Shown here piece by piece: positions 44,658 through 55,875 of a stretch of 64,000 nucleotides of DNA. This DNA comes from Prionace glauca. Taxonomy: Eukaryota > Chordata > Chondrichthyes > Carcharhiniformes > Carcharhinidae. The DNA lies in assembly GCA_037974335.1 (NCBI GenBank), contig CM075760.1, forward strand, positions 59,588,515 through 59,652,514, in the 5' to 3' direction. A program made the translations under genes and the position numbers. Numbering within the stretch: position 1 is the stretch's first letter; each line of letters opens with the position of its first letter. The notes under the pieces were generated by a model that saw only the letters and a program-made list of their open reading frames with translations, did no database searches and was not told the DNA's origin.

Positions 44658-45080
44658 TAAGAACATAAGGAATAGGAGCAGGAATAGGCCATCTGGCCCT
44701 TCGAGAATAAACTAGGCTTGTACTCGTTAGAGTTTAGAAGAACGAGGGGAGATCTCATTGAGACGTATAAGATGATGAATGGGATGGATAGGATAGAGGT
44801 GGTGAGACTCTTCCCGCTCAGAAAGGACAGTAGAACTAGGGGGCACAGCCTCAAGATCAAGGGGTAGCGGTTTAGAACGGAGTTGAGGAAGAACTTCTTC
44901 ACTCAAAGGGTGGTGAATCTCTGGAATTCTCTGCCTGTTGAAGTGGTGGAGGCTATCTCGCTAAATATTTTTAAGAAGCGGGTTGATGGGTTTTTGATAA
45001 GAGGGGGGATTAAGGGTAACGGGGAGAGGGCGGGAATGTGGAACTGAGCCACGACAGATCAGCCATGATCTTATTGAACA
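44658..45080 (-). mobile_element. CR1 insertion with 5' inversion
   Basis: Bases 44658-44706 are the last about 49 bases of CR1 on the minus strand (ATAAGAACATAAGGAATAGG, GGCCATCTGGCCCTTCGAG). Bases 44707-45080 are the preceding CR1 segment on the plus strand (ACTAGGCTTGTACTCGTTAG to GATCAGCCATGATCTTATTG). The two parts adjoin almost exactly in the source element, so this is one insertion whose 5' part was inverted. Confidence 0.85.
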
Positions 45081-46799
45081 TGGAGAAATGCAGACCAGAA
45101 ACAGAAGGCAGTGGGAGATGCTTAATGGTTACAACCAGACTTTCAGTGTGTTTTCTGTTGAGTGGGGTCTTTCTCTATCTCATGGAAAAGTAAGAGAAAA
45201 AATCCATCTTTGTGAATTTTAACCAAATGTGAAGCTGAATTCGTTGTATCAGTAAGGCCCCAGCCTGGGAGAATAAATAGTTACTAGTGTCAAATGGGCC
45301 CCAGTTTTTGAAAATTCTGCTCTTTTTTCTCTCTGGTCAATCCCATAGATTTCAATCTTGTCATAATTTGAACATTTGTAATCGATGATGTGCTTATGTG
45401 AAATACGACTGAAGGGGGAAATTATTAACCAATTTACAATGTTTTTAACAGAATACATGAGATATTGCAAAGAGTTAAATGATTCTTGAAACAATAAGGT
45501 AATGAAATAATTACTTTACACACATACGGATGAATAAGAAAATTAAATAAATAATTATGACTATAAAAATATATGCTCTTATTTTAAATGTATTTTATGT
45601 ATTGAATGAATTGTTGTTCAATTCAACCAAAAGCAAGCCACTGTAAGGTATGATGGTAACATCGAAGAGTTGAGAGCCTATGGCTTGAAAACCTTCGTGG
45701 TCAGCAGAACTCATAGCTGAAGGTTTCTGGCGAGGGAACACATTTTGCAACTTTATGAATGGGGGTATTCAATGCTTAGACATAGAATAGATTGTGCCAT
45801 GCTGCAGGATCACGTTCTATCTAGTCCTGGGAATGAGCCGGTGGGAATGCTCACTTTGACCGACAGATGAGTGTCCTTAGTTAGACAGCAACAGGGAAGT
45901 GTGTTCAGCCAAGAAGGGAGTCAGCATCCAAATTAAATGGACGAATGAGATATCATTCTGCAGGGATGTAAAATGTGATTCGCTGAGAAATTTGTCACGA
46001 ATTATTATTGATTTTTTTTGCTGAATGTAATTGATTTTAAAATAATATAAGGCAGGAATAATATCAGGAAATCTTTAAACTATTTGTTTTTGATTATACA
46101 TGTTTGATGCATTGGAAAGGTTCTGTCGCTCTATTCCAAAGCTACTTCACCCTTTTGGTGACCTCCGAGCAGCTGCTTTTGTTTTGTTTTCATTTTCAAC
46201 AAATATTACGTCCTTATATGGAGATATCTGCCTCGTGAGTTTTATATTGTCTATAGTTAAAAACAGTATTGGTCGTCTCAAATTATCCCAGAACACTTAG
46301 TAATACTTTGGAGTTAGTAATAATTTGGAAATTTGTAATCAATGATGTACTCATATACATACACCACAATCTCTTGGTTTCACCTCACGGTTTGCACCTC
46401 TGTCCTGTATGTGTTCTCGATCGAGCTTGTGGTATGACTGCCTTGGAAGCATTTCATTGGGGGATATATAGAGGGATTCTCTCTGTTAACCCATGCTGCA
46501 GCGACACTGATAGTATTTTAAGGGGCAGTGTAAAGGAAACTATCTTCTTCTGCACACTGTCCTACATCGGTCTTTGATGAAGCAGAGCCTTTGCTGTTTA
46601 GAATTACCTGAAAGTAGTCAGTGACAGACCAGTTTATGAGTGAAATCAGCGAGGTTCCCCTCATTCTTCACTCATTTCCTCTCTGGATTTTATCATGAGA
46701 AGGCAGAGATGAAGGTGTCTTTACACGAATTGTTAATGGTTGGCGCAGTGGCTCTTTCACGAAAACACCTTGAGTTCAACCATATCCCACACATGACTG
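45081..46799. other. No gene recognised
   Basis: About 1.7 kb of AT-rich sequence between the inverted CR1 and the IgM duplication arm. Segments near 45370 and 46330 share similar words (GAACATTTGTAATCGATGAT and GAAATTTGTAATCAATGATG). No gene, tRNA or LINE was recognised. Confidence 0.5.
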
Positions 46800-46908
46800 G
46801 GGGAACATGCCTGTTTGGGAAAAGGGGAAAACCGTTGTCATAGGGAAATGGAGCGGAGTTGATAGGTTTAGGAGAACGAAATTAAGCAAAGCCAGGGATG
46901 GTTATTTT

Positions 46909-46925
46909 TTTATTCAATATTTATT
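46909..46925 (-). promoter_or_regulatory. Poly(A) signals, inverted IgM copy
   Basis: Minus strand has AATAAA at 46925-46920 and again at 46914-46909. The first corresponds to 7724-7729 of the other copy. The conserved 3' UTR runs from 47373 down to here. Confidence 0.6.
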
Positions 46926-47373
46926 TAAAAAACAGAGAATATTTTACGGCGAAATTATGTTTTAAAGTTAGAAAAATGAACATAGCGATTGAGCTTCACA
47001 TTGAGAACAGAACACATATGCAGGGAATCCGTCAATATTTGTACACCTGTTACATACACCAGAAAGAGAAAACAGGACCTTAATAGAAAGAGGAATTAAC
47101 AAACGTGAATAAGGAATGAGGAAAGTTTCTTATTCATACGTGACATTTAAACTACGGGGAAACTATTAACCACAATTACATTATAACAAAAAAAATCGTA
47201 CTTTTCACACTGAAAACTGAAGTAACGTCTGTGATTGCTTCAGTTTTAGATTCAGGATGATAAACTGAGAGAACTTTACTGATAGAGTCACCAAGGGCAG
47301 ATATTGTACTTGTGTCGTACAGAGATCTTGATAATGAGTTGTGGGAAGTCTGCAGCGTCCAAAATTCAACTCA

Positions 47374-47382
47374 TCATTTGAT
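47374..47382 (-). CDS. Inverted IgM copy, membrane exon 2
   Basis: Minus strand GTTACAG|ATC AAA TGA, identical in coding sequence to 7292-7300 (I-K-stop). Same spacing and context as the first copy. Confidence 0.82.
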   Translation of the reverse strand: MK

Positions 47383-47521
47383 CTGTAACCGAAAGATACA
47401 ATAATGAAGCAGATGTTTATGATGCGGGACATTAATGTTGCAGTTTTAATCAGTGAAACATTGAGAGATTTTTCAAATGCATTCTGCCAGTTTGAAATGT
47501 GAGTGGATTCAATCATTTCAC

Positions 47522-47649
47522 CTTCACCAGAGTGACGGCAGTGCTGTAGAAAATGCTCAGGAAGAACAGGACGATGATTGTGGAAGCGGTTGTCCAGATG
47601 TTGCTGTTATCATCCTCATTCTCGTCAATCCAGATACGATCGGTGGGGT
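47522..47649 (-). CDS. Inverted IgM copy, membrane exon 1
   Basis: 128-base exon on the minus strand with acceptor CCCGTAG and donor G|GTGAAA. It reads DPTDRIWIDENEDDNSNIW, then the membrane segment [19 protein letters not shown], fully open. Compared with 7025-7152 I count about seven base changes, all either silent or in the stalk except F to I at the start of the helix. The exon itself is intact although the gene it belongs to is broken in Cmu4. Confidence 0.9.
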
Positions 47650-48179
47650 CTACGGGACCAAGAAATGAAATTAGATTACTTTATTGATCCAGGGAATCTT
47701 ATTGTTATTTTTCTTTTCCTCGTTCTCCTTCATAAGCTGTTACTTCATTCTCTTGTATAATTTTCAATGTATATCTACGGTTAATTTCAGGACACTCAGT
47801 AACCGATTTCTGTAATTATTTTCACACTTGATCTTTATTGACATTCCTTGGACAGTCTATGTCAGAAAGCACTCAAGATGTTTTCTTGAGTATCAGTTCA
47901 TTTCCGAACTATTTTCCACTATCCCTGGTTGAAGAATATTATGACTGATATCGAGGAACATTCACTGATCAATTTTTCACAGATGGTGACTGATCTATAA
48001 AGTGTGAATGTTGTTGTTTAACAGCTGGGATGTAGTTTATGGTGGATCTTTTATGGTGGAAATAGTTAGTGGATCATTGACTTCTTTCATTTTCTCAAAG
48101 TGTTTGTCGGTGCAATGTACATTGGGATAGTTGTCGGTGGATATGTCCATTAAAATTCATGTTTAAGTTTTACTTTCAT

Positions 48180-49560
48180 CATTTGCCTGTCGCTTGTATT
48201 TACGAATTTGCGTTTGTGTGTTTGTGCATGAGCATCTCGTAGTCTGCATTAATCTTTGGTTCTGAGTTAATATGAGTGTATCCGGGTTAATGTATGTGTT
48301 CATTTACCCGTGTTTGTTAATTTGTGTAGTTGTGTGTCTGCGTCTGTATATATATTTTATTCTTTTGACTTTATGGATATATGAATATTATTGTGTGAAG
48401 TCTATGTACATTTATTAATGCCACTCTTAACGTGTGGACGTGTTCCTGCCTATTTCAATGTGCTAATTTCTGTCACTCGAACAATGTTTCCTTCCCTTTT
48501 CGTGTGTGTCTGTTTGTGTGCTTATCTGTTAACATGTTAATGTATGTATATCTTTATTGATAGTTATTTATAACGGTGTGATAATGTATGCTTGTGTTTC
48601 CATGTGTAATAATGTGTACTATGGTATTCTGTTCTTTATGAACATGTGAATGTTGCGTACATTTGTTCACGTGAAAATGTTTGGCTGTCTGTTCATCTCT
48701 ATGCAGTCTGTTAATGTTTCTATGTGTATTTCCCTGTATCACTGTTATTGCGTATAACATTGTGTGTGTCTATATCTATATTCCCACCAGCGTGAATGTG
48801 TGATAAAATGTATTTCTGTGTTTGTCTATGTGTATGGATCTGCATGCGTGTGTATCTGTCTTTATTGTGTGTATGCATGTATGTGTTTGTATTTAGGTCT
48901 ATGTTCCTAGTTACATACGCAAAGTTGCGTGGAAACTTGTGTGTTTGTATGCGTATATGTGTGTGTATGTACATATTTGATAATTTGTGTGTATGTTTTT
49001 GCTTTTGTGCCTGCGTGTCTATGTGTGCGTGTGTGTGTGTGGGTGTATGCACGAGTGTCCGTGTATGTGTGTGTGTTTATGTGTGTGTGCATGAAATAGA
49101 GAGAGAGAGATAATGTGTGTGCGCGCCTGTGTATGGTTGTATTTGCCTGTGTTCATTTGTGTATGCGTGTATTTTTGTTCGTATATGTGTTGTCCATGAG
49201 TGTATTTGTGTGAGCTTGCTTGTTTGTGTTCGTTTCTGCATACATTGTCTGCACTTATGGTCCGTGAATATGTACTTGTATGTATGCATCTATCTGTGCT
49301 TTTTTGTGTGTGTTTTGTACTTATGTGATTCTGTGTCTGTATTTGAATGCGCGTCCATATTTCTGTATATGTAGGTGTGTGGAGTATGTGCATGAGTTTG
49401 CGTGTGTGTATTGACATGTATCTTTATGTACTTGTGAACATATATATGAGTATGTGTACTTGTGCGTGTATTTGTGCATTTGTGTCGATGTGTGTGTGTG
49501 TGTGTGTCTATGTGAACACTTATATGTGTATTTATAATTGTGATAATTTTGTGCAGTATT
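48180..49560 (-). repeat. TG-rich satellite, inverted IgM copy
   Basis: Counterpart of 4620-6340 in inverse orientation (TGTGTTTGTG, TGTATTTGTG units). It lacks the 475-base tandem duplication of the first copy. Open frames across it are low-complexity. Confidence 0.88.
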
Positions 49561-49699
49561 GTCAGTTTGTGTATTTTTTAACTGTTGCTCTAAATTTCAC
49601 TGGCAATAATTAATTGAATATAATCCACACGATACGAATAATGGAACATATTTTCAGAGTTTGCTGTACAAATTTATTTTATGTGACCGGTGAGAAGAT

Positions 49700-50325
49700 C
49701 AAGAAGGAATGGTGGCCTTTATCGCGAGGGGGATAGAATATAAAAGGGAGATCTTGCACTGGTGAGGCCGCAACTGGAGTACTGTATGCAGTTTTGGTCC
49801 CCTTATTTGAGAAAGGATATATTGGCCTTGGAGGGAGTACAGAGAAGGTTCACCAGGCTGATACCAGAGATGAGGGGTTTGGCTTATGAGGAGAGATGAA
49901 ATAGACTCGTTGGAGTTTAGAAGGCTGAGGGGAGACTTACAAGATAATGAAGGGGCTAGATAGGGTAGAGAGATTCTTTCCGCTCAGAAAGGAAACCATA
50001 ACTAGAGGGCACAGCCTCAAAATAAGGGGGGTGGGGGTTGCAGTTTAGAACAGAGCTGAGGAGGAACTTCTTCACTCAATCGGTGGTGAATCTCTGGAAT
50101 TCTCTGCCCATTGAAGTGATGGAGGCTACCTCGTTGAATATGTTTAAGACAGGGGTAGACAAATTTCTGATAGACAAAGGAAAGAAGGGTTATGGGGAGA
50201 AATCGGGAAAGTGGAACTGATCCACTTCAGATCAGCCATGATCTTATTGAATGGCGGGGCAGGCTCGACGGGCTAGGTGGCCTACTCCTGCTCCTATTTA
50301 TTATGTTTTTATGTTCTTATATCAG
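49700..50325 (+). mobile_element. CR1 3' fragment in membrane intron of IgM copy 2
   Basis: Sense fragment: GCAACTGGAGTACTGTATGC, AGAAGGTTCACCAGGCTGAT, frame 50038-50220 (FRTELRRNFFTQSVVNLWNS), tail GGCGGGGCAGGCTCGACGGG and ATGTTTTTATGTTCTTAT. It has no counterpart at this place in copy 1, so it was inserted after the duplication (or lost from copy 1). Confidence 0.87.
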
Positions 50326-51263
50326 GGAAACGAATGAAATCATTTATTGCTGCATCTCAGAAACCTCAGGTACAGAACAGAAAAAACGGAGAGGATTCAA
50401 ACATTTGTATAAATTTGTATTACGGGAAATCAATGCCAGCACATGATCAAGAGTTTTGAAACATTTTAAAATTGTGTTGCATAAGTATATATATTACACT
50501 GATTAAGATAATGATATTTCCAAATCTGCAGCAAGCAAACCGGAAGCTAATTTGTACTTTTGACAACTGAGTCCTTATTGTAGAAAGCCGTTCCCTTCCA
50601 AACACGCTACTTGGGGAGAGGAAGGAGAATGAACTCTCTCTACCCGGTGAAGCAATGTCCCTAATGGTTCTAACCGCTGAGGAGGTGGAGGTACAGTGGA
50701 TAAATAATGACATTCCTCCTCTTTTCATTGAGGAAGTGGTGGTACATGTGTTAGCTATTGCTCCTCCCCTCTCTTTATTGGGCGAGTAGGAATTCGGAAT
50801 GTAAACAATTTCACTCTCCCTCTCTCTGACAGGGGGATTGTTACTCCATGTTTCTGTGTGACCCTCACTTCAGTTCCCAGTGGGTTTGGTGCAGCAGCTT
50901 AAAGCTGACATCAATGGATAAAGGCATGGACAATGAGGGAAGCAGGAACACGGAGATCTAAATGTTTTGTTTGTCAGAAATGTTGAAATAGTCATATTTC
51001 TCCTCAGCAGGAGGAAGTTCGGTGAAGATATTTTACAGAATCCTGTAATGAATATACTCTACTGGATCTGGGTGTATCTGAGCTGGGTGCACTCGTTCAA
51101 CAAGACTTGGATCCGAGACCTGAAAATATCAGACTCAAGCTAACGATATATCATGGAAGTAAAACTGAAAAACAATTTACTAAGCAATTGGGAATTTCAT
51201 TTATCGTTTGAGGAAAATTGTTTTATTATTTTTATTGAAGGTTTTAATGTAACCGAGTGATTC

Positions 51264-53358
51264 TCATTGACATGAATTAACCGTGTCCATCAGTGCAAGG
51301 GAAATGTTCACAAAACTGGGTTTACCGCTGGATTTGTCAACTGTTCTGTTGATGATCTTCAAGGGGATGGCTTCATGTCCCACCACACAGGAGTAAGAAG
51401 CGCCGCTGGACCAGTCCTCTGCTGCAATGGATAACAGGCTGTATGTGAAGAAGGAGCTATTGCCGTTCTCCGCCACCACCTCGGTGTTCCTGTAGTTCCC
51501 GGGATTCACCGGCTTGTCGTTGACGGTCCACTTGACGAAGATCTCTCGGGGGGAGAAACCTCTCACTAAGCAGCTGAGGGAGACGAATCTCTGAGCGGAG
51601 ACGTGAATAACTTGCCGGGTGTTAGCAATGAAAAGGTGGTAGGACTGGAGGGTCTTAATGACATTACTGTTACTAGAGAGGCGGTGCTCGACAGACTGGA
51701 GGGGCTGATTGTGGACAAGTCCCCAGGACCGGATGAAATGCATCCGAGGGTTCTGAAAGAAATGGCGGAGGTGATAGTGGATGCCTTGGTGGTTATTTTC
51801 CAGACGTCGCTGGAATCCGGGGAAGTGCCAGATGATTGGAAAACGGCTAATGTTACGCCGTTGTTTAAGAAGGGTGGCAGGCAAAAGGCGGGGAATTATA
51901 GGCCAGTTAGTTTAACGTCTGTGATAGGTAAAATGTTAGAATCTGTCATTAAGGTGGAAATTGCGAGGCATCTTGAAGGGAATTGCTTGATAGAGCAGAC
52001 CCAGCACGGTTTCATTAAAGGGAAGTCATGTCTGACAAATTTACTGGAGTTCTCTGAGGATGTGTCTGGGGCAGTGGACAGAGGAGAGCCGGTGGATGTG
52101 GTCTTTCCAGATTTTCAGAAAGCGTTTGACCAAAGTACCTCACAAGAGGTTATTGCAGAAGGTCAGGGGACATGGAGTTGGGGGTAGGGTGTTAGCGTGG
52201 ATAGAGGATTGGTTGTCAAATAAGAGGCAGAGAGTGGGGGTCAACGTGTGCTATTCGGATTGGTGGATGGTGACGAGTGGGGTGCCCCAGGGGTCGGTGC
52301 TGGGGCCTCAGCTTTTTACCACTTATATAGATAATCTGGAGGAGGGAACCGAGTGTAGGGTGTCGAAAGTTGCTGATGACACCAAGATTGGGGGAACGGC
52401 AAACTGTGCGGAGGGTGTGGAGAGTCTGCAGAAGGATCTAGATAGGCTGGGCGAATGGGCCAGGAAGTGGCAAATAGAATTTAATGTTGGCAAGTGTGAG
52501 GTGGACCACTTTGGTAGGAAGAATGGTAGGAAGGACTATTACTTATGGGGCGAAAAACTGCAGCAGGCGACGGTGCAGAGGGACCTCGGGGTCCTTGTGC
52601 ATGAGTCGCAAAAACCCAGCTTGCAGGTGCAGCAGGTGGTCAGGAAGGCGAATGGGATGCTGGCCTTCATAGCGAGGGGGATTGAATATAAAAGTAGGGA
52701 GGTCTTGCTGCAGCTGTATAGGGCACTGGTGAGGCCGCAGCTGGAGTACTGTGTGCAGTTTTGGGCGCCGCACCTGCGCAAAGATATTTTGGCCTTGGAG
52801 GGAGTGCAGAGGAGGTTTACTCGGCTGATACCGGAGTTGAGGGGGTTGAGCTATGAGGAGAGGCTGAATAAACTGGGCTTGTACTCGTTAGAGTTTAGAA
52901 GAATGAGGGGAGATCTCATTGAGACGTATAAGATGATGAATGGGATGGATAGGATAGAGGTGGAGAGACTCTTCCCGCTCACAAAAGACAGTAGGATTCG
53001 GGGGCACAGCCTCAAGATAAAGGGGAGGCGGTTTAGAACGGAGTTGAGGAGCAACTTCTTCACTCAAAGGGTGGTGAATCTCTGGAATTCTCTGCCCGTT
53101 GAAGTGGTGGATGCTGCCTCGCTAAATATTTTTAAGAAGCGGGTTGATGGGTTTTTGATAAGAGAGGGCATTAAGGGTTATGGGGAGAAAGCGGGAAAGT
53201 GGAACTGAGCAGCGACAGATCAGCCATGATCTTATTGAATGGCGGGGCAGGCTCGAAGGGCTAGATGGCCTACTCCTGCTCCTATTTCTTATGTTCTTAT
53301 GAGACTTCTTCTGCTGAGGGCAGGAGGACAGAGACCAACGTTTCCCGCGGATTTGGAT
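51264..53358 (-). pseudogene. Inverted IgM copy, Cmu4 with secretory tail, split by a CR1
   Basis: Minus-strand Cmu4 exon. The 5' part (53358-53301) reads [19 protein letters not shown] after CTGCAG; the 3' part (51602-51264) reads [48 protein letters not shown] and the secretory tail [16 protein letters not shown] with its TGA. Between them lies a 1.7-kb CR1 (51603-53300) in the opposite orientation, flanked by a 5-base duplication GAGAC. Without it the exon would be open and about as long as copy 1. No Cmu3 was found 5' of it. The gene cannot make a normal mu chain. Confidence 0.93.
51603..53300 (+). mobile_element. Young CR1 LINE inserted in Cmu4
   Basis: Sense, 5'-truncated CR1. Frame 51603-52187 encodes the end of the linker and RT ([49 protein letters not shown]), then a one-base shift near 52130, then 52060-53208 encodes the rest to the stop (VTSGVPQGSVLGPQLFTTYI, SKVADDTKIGG, CVQFWAPHLRKDILALEGVQ, FFTQRVVNLWNSLPVEVV). 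The RT active site reads VADD where relatives have FADD. Tail (TTATGTTCTTAT). Close to the copy at 36574 in sequence, which suggests recent activity of this subfamily. Confidence 0.94.
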
Positions 53359-53599
53359 CTGCAGAAAATGTAGAATAAAGTCAATAAACTGGAGAATTCT
53401 GGAGACAAACCGCTGGTTAGATATCAGGAAAATGTGTTTCACTTTTGATTTTAAATGTTCCCATTTTTGATTCCCAGATTGGAGGAGAGGTGAACACAAT
53501 TTGTTTTCTCAAATAACTCAGGGGGGCGGACTGGAGAGTTTCAGAAAGTCTACAGCACTGAATCATGCCATTCGGCCCAACTGATCTACTTTTCTGGTC

Positions 53600-54125
53600 A
53601 ATGTGCTGACTGTCTGCCCCAGTGACCCCCTCTCACACTTTCCTCAAGGTGCTGACTGTTCATGCCAGTGTCACAGTGAGCCCTTCTCACAGTCTCCTCA
53701 AGGTGTTGACTCTCGATTCCAGTGTCCCAGTGCCCTCCCCTGATAATCTCCTCAAGATGCTGACTCTCTGCCCTGGTGTCCCAGTGACCTCCCCTCTCAC
53801 ACTCTCCTCAAGGTGTTGCTTCTCTCTCCCGTTGTCCCACTATCCCCCTCTCTTCAAGGTGCTGCTTTCCTGTCCCAGTGTGCCAGTGTCTCCGTCTCAC
53901 ACTGTCTTCAAGGTGCTGCTTTCCTGTCCCAGTGTGTCAGTGTCCCACTCTCACTCTTTTCTCAAGGTACTGCTTTCCTGTCCCACTGTCCCAGTGTCCC
54001 CCTCAGAGTCACCGCATTGTGCTGACTATCTGTCCTAGTGTCCCCCTCTCACAGTCTCCTCGAGGTGCTACTGACTCTGTTTAAGTGTCCCAGTGTCCTT
54101 CTCCCACACTCTCCTCAACTCACTC
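53600..54125. repeat. Minisatellite, about 9 units of 46-57 bases
   Basis: Tandem units each with CTCAAGGTGCTGACT (or CTGCTTTCCTGTCCC) and CCCAGTGTCCC. Anchors near 53646, 53699, 53751, 53808, 53854, 53909, 53964, 54014 and 54060. It begins about 40 bases outside the IgM duplication arm. Confidence 0.85.
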
Positions 54126-54459
54126 TTGTCTCCTTACAACTTCAGAATAGAAATTGACGTGAACGTTTGATGTGAAGCCTCTTGATATGGTTCTCCTGTG
54201 CGTGACACTGAGAAATAGTTCAATGTGAAATCTCTTGCCCAGAATGAACTGTACGTGACACTGGGAGATAGTTCTATCAGATGACTCTCGCTAAGACTGT
54301 AATGCTGAGATATTGATCTGTGTGAAGTTCTTTACTAAAATTGTTCTGTACATAAACTGTAAATAAGAGTGCGTAGAGCCTGGATGTAGCAGCCTATATC
54401 AATCCCGATTAACGCTAACCACATCTTTAACCCACAGCCATCATAACCATACACCAATA
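54126..54459. other. No gene recognised
   Basis: About 330 bases between the minisatellite and an old CR1. Nothing recognised. Confidence 0.5.
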
Positions 54460-55330
54460 AAACATAGGAATAGAATTAGGCCATTAGGCTCATCGAGCCG
54501 GCTCTACCATTCAATGATGGCTGAGAAGTTCCTCAAACCCATTCTACCGTTTCTTTTGCCCCGTAACCTTTGATCCCTTTACCAGTCACGAACTTATCTA
54601 TCTCTTTCTTAAATACACTCGGAGACCTGGTCTCTACAGTCTTGTGTGGCAATGAATTACACAGATTTACAAGCCTCTGACTGAAGAAATTCCTCCTCAT
54701 CACAATTTTAAAGTAAGAAGTCTTCACAACAGCTGGTTAAAGTCCCACAAGCTCACTTGGAATTACGAGCTTTCGGAATGCTGCTCCTTCATCAGGTCAG
54801 TGGCCTACTGGCGTTGTGAGACTTCTCACTGTGCCTATGCCAGTCCAACGCTGGCATTTCCACATCACAGTTCTAAAGGACGGACTCTTTCCTCTGAGGT
54901 TTTGCCTTCCTGTCTCTCCTACGAATGGAAACATCTTTCACAAGTGCACTCTATCCAGGCCTTTCATTATACTGTAAGATTGCATGAGATCTCATTCCTC
55001 ATCCTTCCAGACTCTATTAACTACAGACCCAGAGTCCTCAGATTCTACTCATGTATCAAGTATTTTATTCCCCGGATCATTTTTGTGAAACTCCTCTGGA
55101 CCCTCTCCAAGGCCAGCAGATCGTTCCCTAGATATGGGGCCCAAAATTGCTGTCAATATTCCGAATTGGCCTGACTTATAAAACCTCGGCAGTACTCCCC
55201 TTCTTTGTATTCCAGTCCTCTCGAAATGAACCCTAACAGAGGGACTTCTGTTATATAGAATTAATATCGAAAGATTTGCTGTCTGTTCCTTCATTATTTC
55301 TAATTCCCTGACCCTCAACACCTCATGTAG
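54460..55330 (-). mobile_element. Old CR1 fragment interrupted by a Penelope-like end
   Basis: Antisense CR1: tail at 54470 (ATAGAATTAGGCCATTAGGC), ORF2 end at 54533-54715 (FFSQRLVNLCNSLPHKTVE), then upstream RT remnants at 54866-55330. A Penelope-like terminal sequence occupies 54717-54865. Confidence 0.72.
54717..54865 (-). mobile_element. Penelope-like terminal fragment
   Basis: About 150 bases with CAACAGCTGGTTAAAGTCCC, ACGAGCTTTCGGAATGCTGC and CAGTCCAACGCTGGCATTTC. Flanked by similar 14-base words (TCACAATTTTAAAG on the left, TCACAGTTCTAAAG on the right) which look like an aged target-site duplication in the CR1. Confidence 0.68.
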
Positions 55331-55424
55331 GTTATAAATGTTCTACTTTGGGTATAAAAACTGTTGGATTGAAGGGGGTTAAGTGAAACTGTTTGTTTCG
55401 TGACTGTAATTGATGTGAGTCTCC

Positions 55425-55875
55425 ATGGATCTGATTAGTGTGCCTGAGGGATTTCGCTCTTCCATTAATAAGGGATTCCATTCAATGTGTTGTCCCATTG
55501 AGTCAGCAGGAGCGACAACTCCGACGCTAACAGAGATCAGCGGCTGTGGAGAGAGAGGGAGGGAGAGGCGAGATCAGAAACTTAGAGTAATGGATTGGAA
55601 TGATCCATTAGTGGATCAGAATCTGGAAGCAATGGATTGGAATGTTTCAACAATGATTCAGAATTTGGGAACAATGGATTGGAATGTTCCAACAATGGAT
55701 CAGAATCTGGGAATAATGGATTGGAATGTTGCGACCACGGACAGGAGTTTATCCTATTGGATTGTTTGGTTTACTTCAGATCATTGGTGGATAACATCAG
55801 CTGATCGAATTGGATATCTGCTGAAGATGATTCAATACTTTTACTATCCCCTCTTGGCGATTGTTGGTGTTCCAG
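55425..55875 (+). CDS. GPR139-like receptor 3, exon 1 with repeated N-terminus
   Basis: First coding exon, 150 codons plus one base, ending GTTCCAG|GTAAGT in phase 1. The last part (YLLKMIQYFYYPLLAIVGVP) is the start of TM1 as in the other two receptors. Before it is an unusually long N-terminus with four tandem units of 14 residues: LRVMDWNDPLVDQN, LEAMDWNVSTMIQN, LGTMDWNVPTMDQN, LGIMDWNVATTDRS. The start chosen is the first ATG of the open frame; a later ATG (for example the one giving MIQYFYYPLLA, just before TM1) would give a protein like its relatives. No signal peptide is seen. Intron length to exon 2 is about 2.85 kb. Confidence 0.72.

Noticed and set aside
53600-54120. Regular spaced repeats as a CRISPR-like array
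   Set aside because: Units diverge along their whole length and have no unique spacers; it is a minisatellite in a vertebrate genome.
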